From Clostridia bacterium (GTDB taxonomy: Bacteria > Bacillota > Clostridia > Oscillospirales > Acutalibacteraceae), in the NCBI GenBank assembly GCA_017549905.1, contig JAFYNC010000169.1, forward strand, positions 1-5,886: 5,886 nucleotides of DNA, read 5' to 3'. Of the stretch, positions 4,509-5,886 are shown piece by piece (positions within the stretch are counted from its first letter, which is position 1; every line of letters begins with the position of its first letter). The translations under genes and the position numbers were made by a program. The notes under the pieces were generated by a model. The model had not been told where the DNA came from. It was given only the letters and a program-made list of their open reading frames with translations, and searched no databases.

Positions 4509-5426
4509 ATGGAAAAGTTTATTAGTATTTCAAATAATTCATTTCTTCGCAGTTACGGTGTTTACGGTTCAATTGATATAGCACATAATTTAGGCGTTAA
4601 CGGAATAGACCTTTATTTACAAATTTATGATTATAAGGATTCAAATTCGGTTTATTCTTTTGGTGCTGATGATAATCGTTTTATTAAGCATTTCGAAGAT
4701 ATTAAAAAATATGCGGATTCAAAAGGTGTGAAAATCTGCCAGACTCACGGCAGATCGACTCCTGTTATTGAAAATGATGATGAGTATAATAATGTTGTTT
4801 TTCCTAAAAATGCCAAACTTGATTTAATTGCTTCAAGAATTTTGGGTTCACCAATTTGCGTTTTTCATCCTGCAGGAACACTTTCTAATATGAATTCAAC
4901 ACCTGAAGAAATGCGCGAAAAAACCTTTAATGCGTTTAAGAGTATTTTGCCTACTGCAATGGAAAATGGTGTTAAGATTGCAATGGAAACAGTAGGTGCT
5001 AATCACAATCTTAATGATGAAATTGATTTTTTTGGAGATTTCGAGGAATTTTTTGCGCTTTACAACCGAATTGAAGCTATAGATAATTATAAATACAAGG
5101 ATTATTTTTCTTGCTGTATTGATACAGGTCATGTTAATCTTGCAGTTAAACACAATCAGCCAACACCTGCTGAATTTATCAAAAAGATGGGCAAGAGGGT
5201 TTCATGTCTTCATATGCACGATAACGATGGCTATCGTGACCAACACCGTATAATTTCTAGCGGAACAATTAATTGGGAAGATGTATTTAGTGCTTTAGCT
5301 GAAATAGGATACAAAGGCTATTATAATACCGAAACCTATTTCGGTACAATTTCTAAAACTTTTATGATTGAAACAGCAGAGTTTTCAGTTAAACTAATTA
5401 GGCATTTTTTATCTCTTTGTGAATAA
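4509..5426 (+). CDS. TIM-barrel sugar phosphate isomerase/epimerase-like protein
   Basis: This 305-residue cytoplasmic protein is of the xylose-isomerase-like / AP-endonuclease-2 barrel superfamily. Residues matching the family's divalent-metal site are E160 (IAMETVG), D205 and H208 (CCIDTGHVN), H235 (CLHMHDNDG), H246 (DQHRI) and E275 (YNTETYF). H80 (CQTHGRS) and H120 (VFHPAGT) also point to the barrel centre in this family. Members isomerise or epimerise sugars, inosose or sugar acids, and some are dehydratases or endonucleases; the substrate cannot be read from the sequence. The HMHDNDG and GTINWEDVFSAL (252-263) motifs are typical of the sugar branch rather than DNA repair. The ATG is 8 bases after AAGAGG. 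Co-transcription with the aldo/keto reductase suggests consecutive steps on one carbohydrate. A terminator overlaps its stop codon. Confidence 0.9.
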   Translation: MEKFISISNNSFLRSYGVYGSIDIAHNLGVNGIDLYLQIYDYKDSNSVYSFGADDNRFIKHFEDIKKYADSKGVKICQTHGRSTPVIENDDEYNNVVFPKNAKLDLIASRILGSPICVFHPAGTLSNMNSTPEEMREKTFNAFKSILPTAMENGVKIAMETVGANHNLNDEIDFFGDFEEFFALYNRIEAIDNYKYKDYFSCCIDTGHVNLAVKHNQPTPAEFIKKMGKRVSCLHMHDNDGYRDQHRIISSGTINWEDVFSALAEIGYKGYYNTETYFGTISKTFMIETAEFSVKLIRHFLSLCE

Positions 5427-5449
5427 AGGCTCCTTTTGGAGTCTTTTTT
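5425..5449 (+). terminator. Terminator of the aldo/keto reductase / TIM-barrel unit
   Basis: AAAGGCTCC (5425-5433) pairs with GGAGTCTTT (5438-5446) around TTTT, with one G.U pair, and T continues to 5449. The 5' arm starts within the TAA stop codon, so the terminator is as close to the gene as possible. Confidence 0.88.
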
Positions 5450-5456
5450 GCTATTA

Positions 5457-5476
5457 ATGTACCACTTATTGTACAT
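5457..5476. promoter_or_regulatory. Candidate operator: inverted repeat upstream of addB
   Basis: ATGTAC (5457-5462) and GTACAT (5471-5476) are perfect inverted repeats separated by 8 bases. They occupy the place where the addB -35 box should be. I do not recognise the motif; it does not match the LexA/DinR boxes I know. A regulator bound here could repress or replace -35 recognition. Confidence 0.35.
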
Positions 5477-5485
5477 CAGACATAG

Positions 5486-5491
5486 TATAAT
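5486..5491 (+). promoter_or_regulatory. Putative -10 box of the addB promoter
   Basis: A perfect TATAAT lies 30 bases before the addB start codon. No good -35 box is found 16-18 bases upstream: that stretch reads CACTTA/ACTTAT, while TTGTAC (5469-5474) is only 11 bases away. A TG extension is also absent. The promoter is therefore weak or activator-dependent. Confidence 0.6.
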
Positions 5492-5521
5492 AAGTTTAAA
5501 AAAGTGAAAGGTAATAAATCT

Positions 5522-5886
5522 ATGTTGCAATTTATTTTTGGCAGAGCAGCTACAGGTAAAACTAATTCTGTTTTAAATAAAATTAAAGAACTTTCTTTAA
5601 ACAATAAAGAAAGCGTATTAATCGTGCCAGAACAGTTTACTTTTGAGAGTGAAAGGGCAATTTTAAAGGAAATAGGGGATAGCTTTGCGCTTAATACTAC
5701 TGTGCTGAGTTTTTCGAGGTTGTGTGATGAGGTTGGAAGAAATGTTGGCGGCATTTCGCAAACTGTTCTTAGCGAATCAGATAAAATTATATTTATGCAT
5801 AAGGCACTTAATAATGTTGCTGACCGATTAAAACTTTGGAAAAAATATGTTGGTTCTGTCACTTTTGCAAAAACAATTCTTGATAC
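5522..5886 (+). CDS. addB: AddB, helicase-nuclease subunit B (5' part only)
   Basis: The first 121 residues of a protein that continues past the right edge; AddB is usually about 1,150 residues. AddB partners AddA in the Firmicute counterpart of RecBCD, which resects double-strand DNA ends for homologous recombination. Visible family features are the N-terminal FIFGRAATGKT with Walker A (GRAATGKT, 7-14), SVLIVPEQFTFESERAIL (31-48) and VLSFSRLC (61-68). These match the AddB N-terminus rather than AddA. The ATG follows AAAGG (5507-5511) with a 10-base spacer. It has its own promoter region and is separated from the sugar genes by a terminator, so it starts a new unit, probably addB-addA as is usual. 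The C-terminal nuclease domain and its iron-sulfur cysteines lie outside the window and cannot be checked. Confidence 0.93.
   Translation, partial: MLQFIFGRAATGKTNSVLNKIKELSLNNKESVLIVPEQFTFESERAILKEIGDSFALNTTVLSFSRLCDEVGRNVGGISQTVLSESDKIIFMHKALNNVADRLKLWKKYVGSVTFAKTILD

Noticed and set aside
2654..4715. The identical nine-residue string HFEDIKKYA in the P-loop kinase (codons at 2654-2680) and the TIM-barrel protein (codons at 4689-4715)
   Set aside because: The DNA differs only at synonymous positions, but the surrounding folds are unrelated and the string is a common amphipathic helix composition. It is most simply coincidence.
5476..5862. Reverse-strand open frame of 128 codons at the right end
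   Set aside because: It is antisense to the clear AddB N-terminus, which carries a Walker A motif and a ribosome binding site on the + strand.

Overview
The window reads as chromosome from a low-GC, strictly anaerobic Firmicute, probably a gut-type clostridial lineage. The evidence is AT-rich intergenic DNA, strong AAGGAG-type ribosome binding sites, textbook TTGaca/TATAAT promoters (several with an extended TGn -10), short GC-stem/U-tract terminators, an AddB gene, and a superoxide-reductase-like domain of the kind found in anaerobes. All genes lie on the + strand. There is no tRNA, rRNA, CRISPR array, transposase or phage gene.

Layout: positions 1-240 hold a purine-rich stretch, the terminator of an upstream gene outside the window, and a promoter. 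Next comes a helix-turn-helix protein fused to a complete two-iron desulfoferrodoxin/superoxide-reductase domain (242-826), then its terminator and a promoter with a candidate operator. A class II glycerate kinase follows (1004-2134) with its terminator. A small P-loop kinase of unknown substrate (2315-2821) comes next. A two-gene unit then encodes a 74-residue two-helix membrane protein (2888-3112) overlapping a YbjQ-family protein (3093-3410), closed by a terminator. A second two-gene unit encodes an aldo/keto reductase (3552-4466) and a TIM-barrel sugar-phosphate isomerase/epimerase-like protein (4509-5426), also closed by a terminator. The first 121 codons of addB (5522 to the edge) finish the window.

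The window is mostly a string of short, independently promoted units rather than one pathway. Two connections are plausible: the aldo/keto reductase and TIM-barrel protein probably act on related carbohydrate substrates, and the small membrane protein and YbjQ protein are translationally coupled. I found no clearly new multi-gene system. The items most worth a second look are the HTH-superoxide reductase fusion, which lacks the usual catalytic Glu-Lys before its first iron-ligand histidine; a 22-base direct repeat (21/22 identical) flanking the glycerate kinase gene, each copy just ahead of a terminator; and interrupted palindromes over the glycerate kinase and addB promoters.
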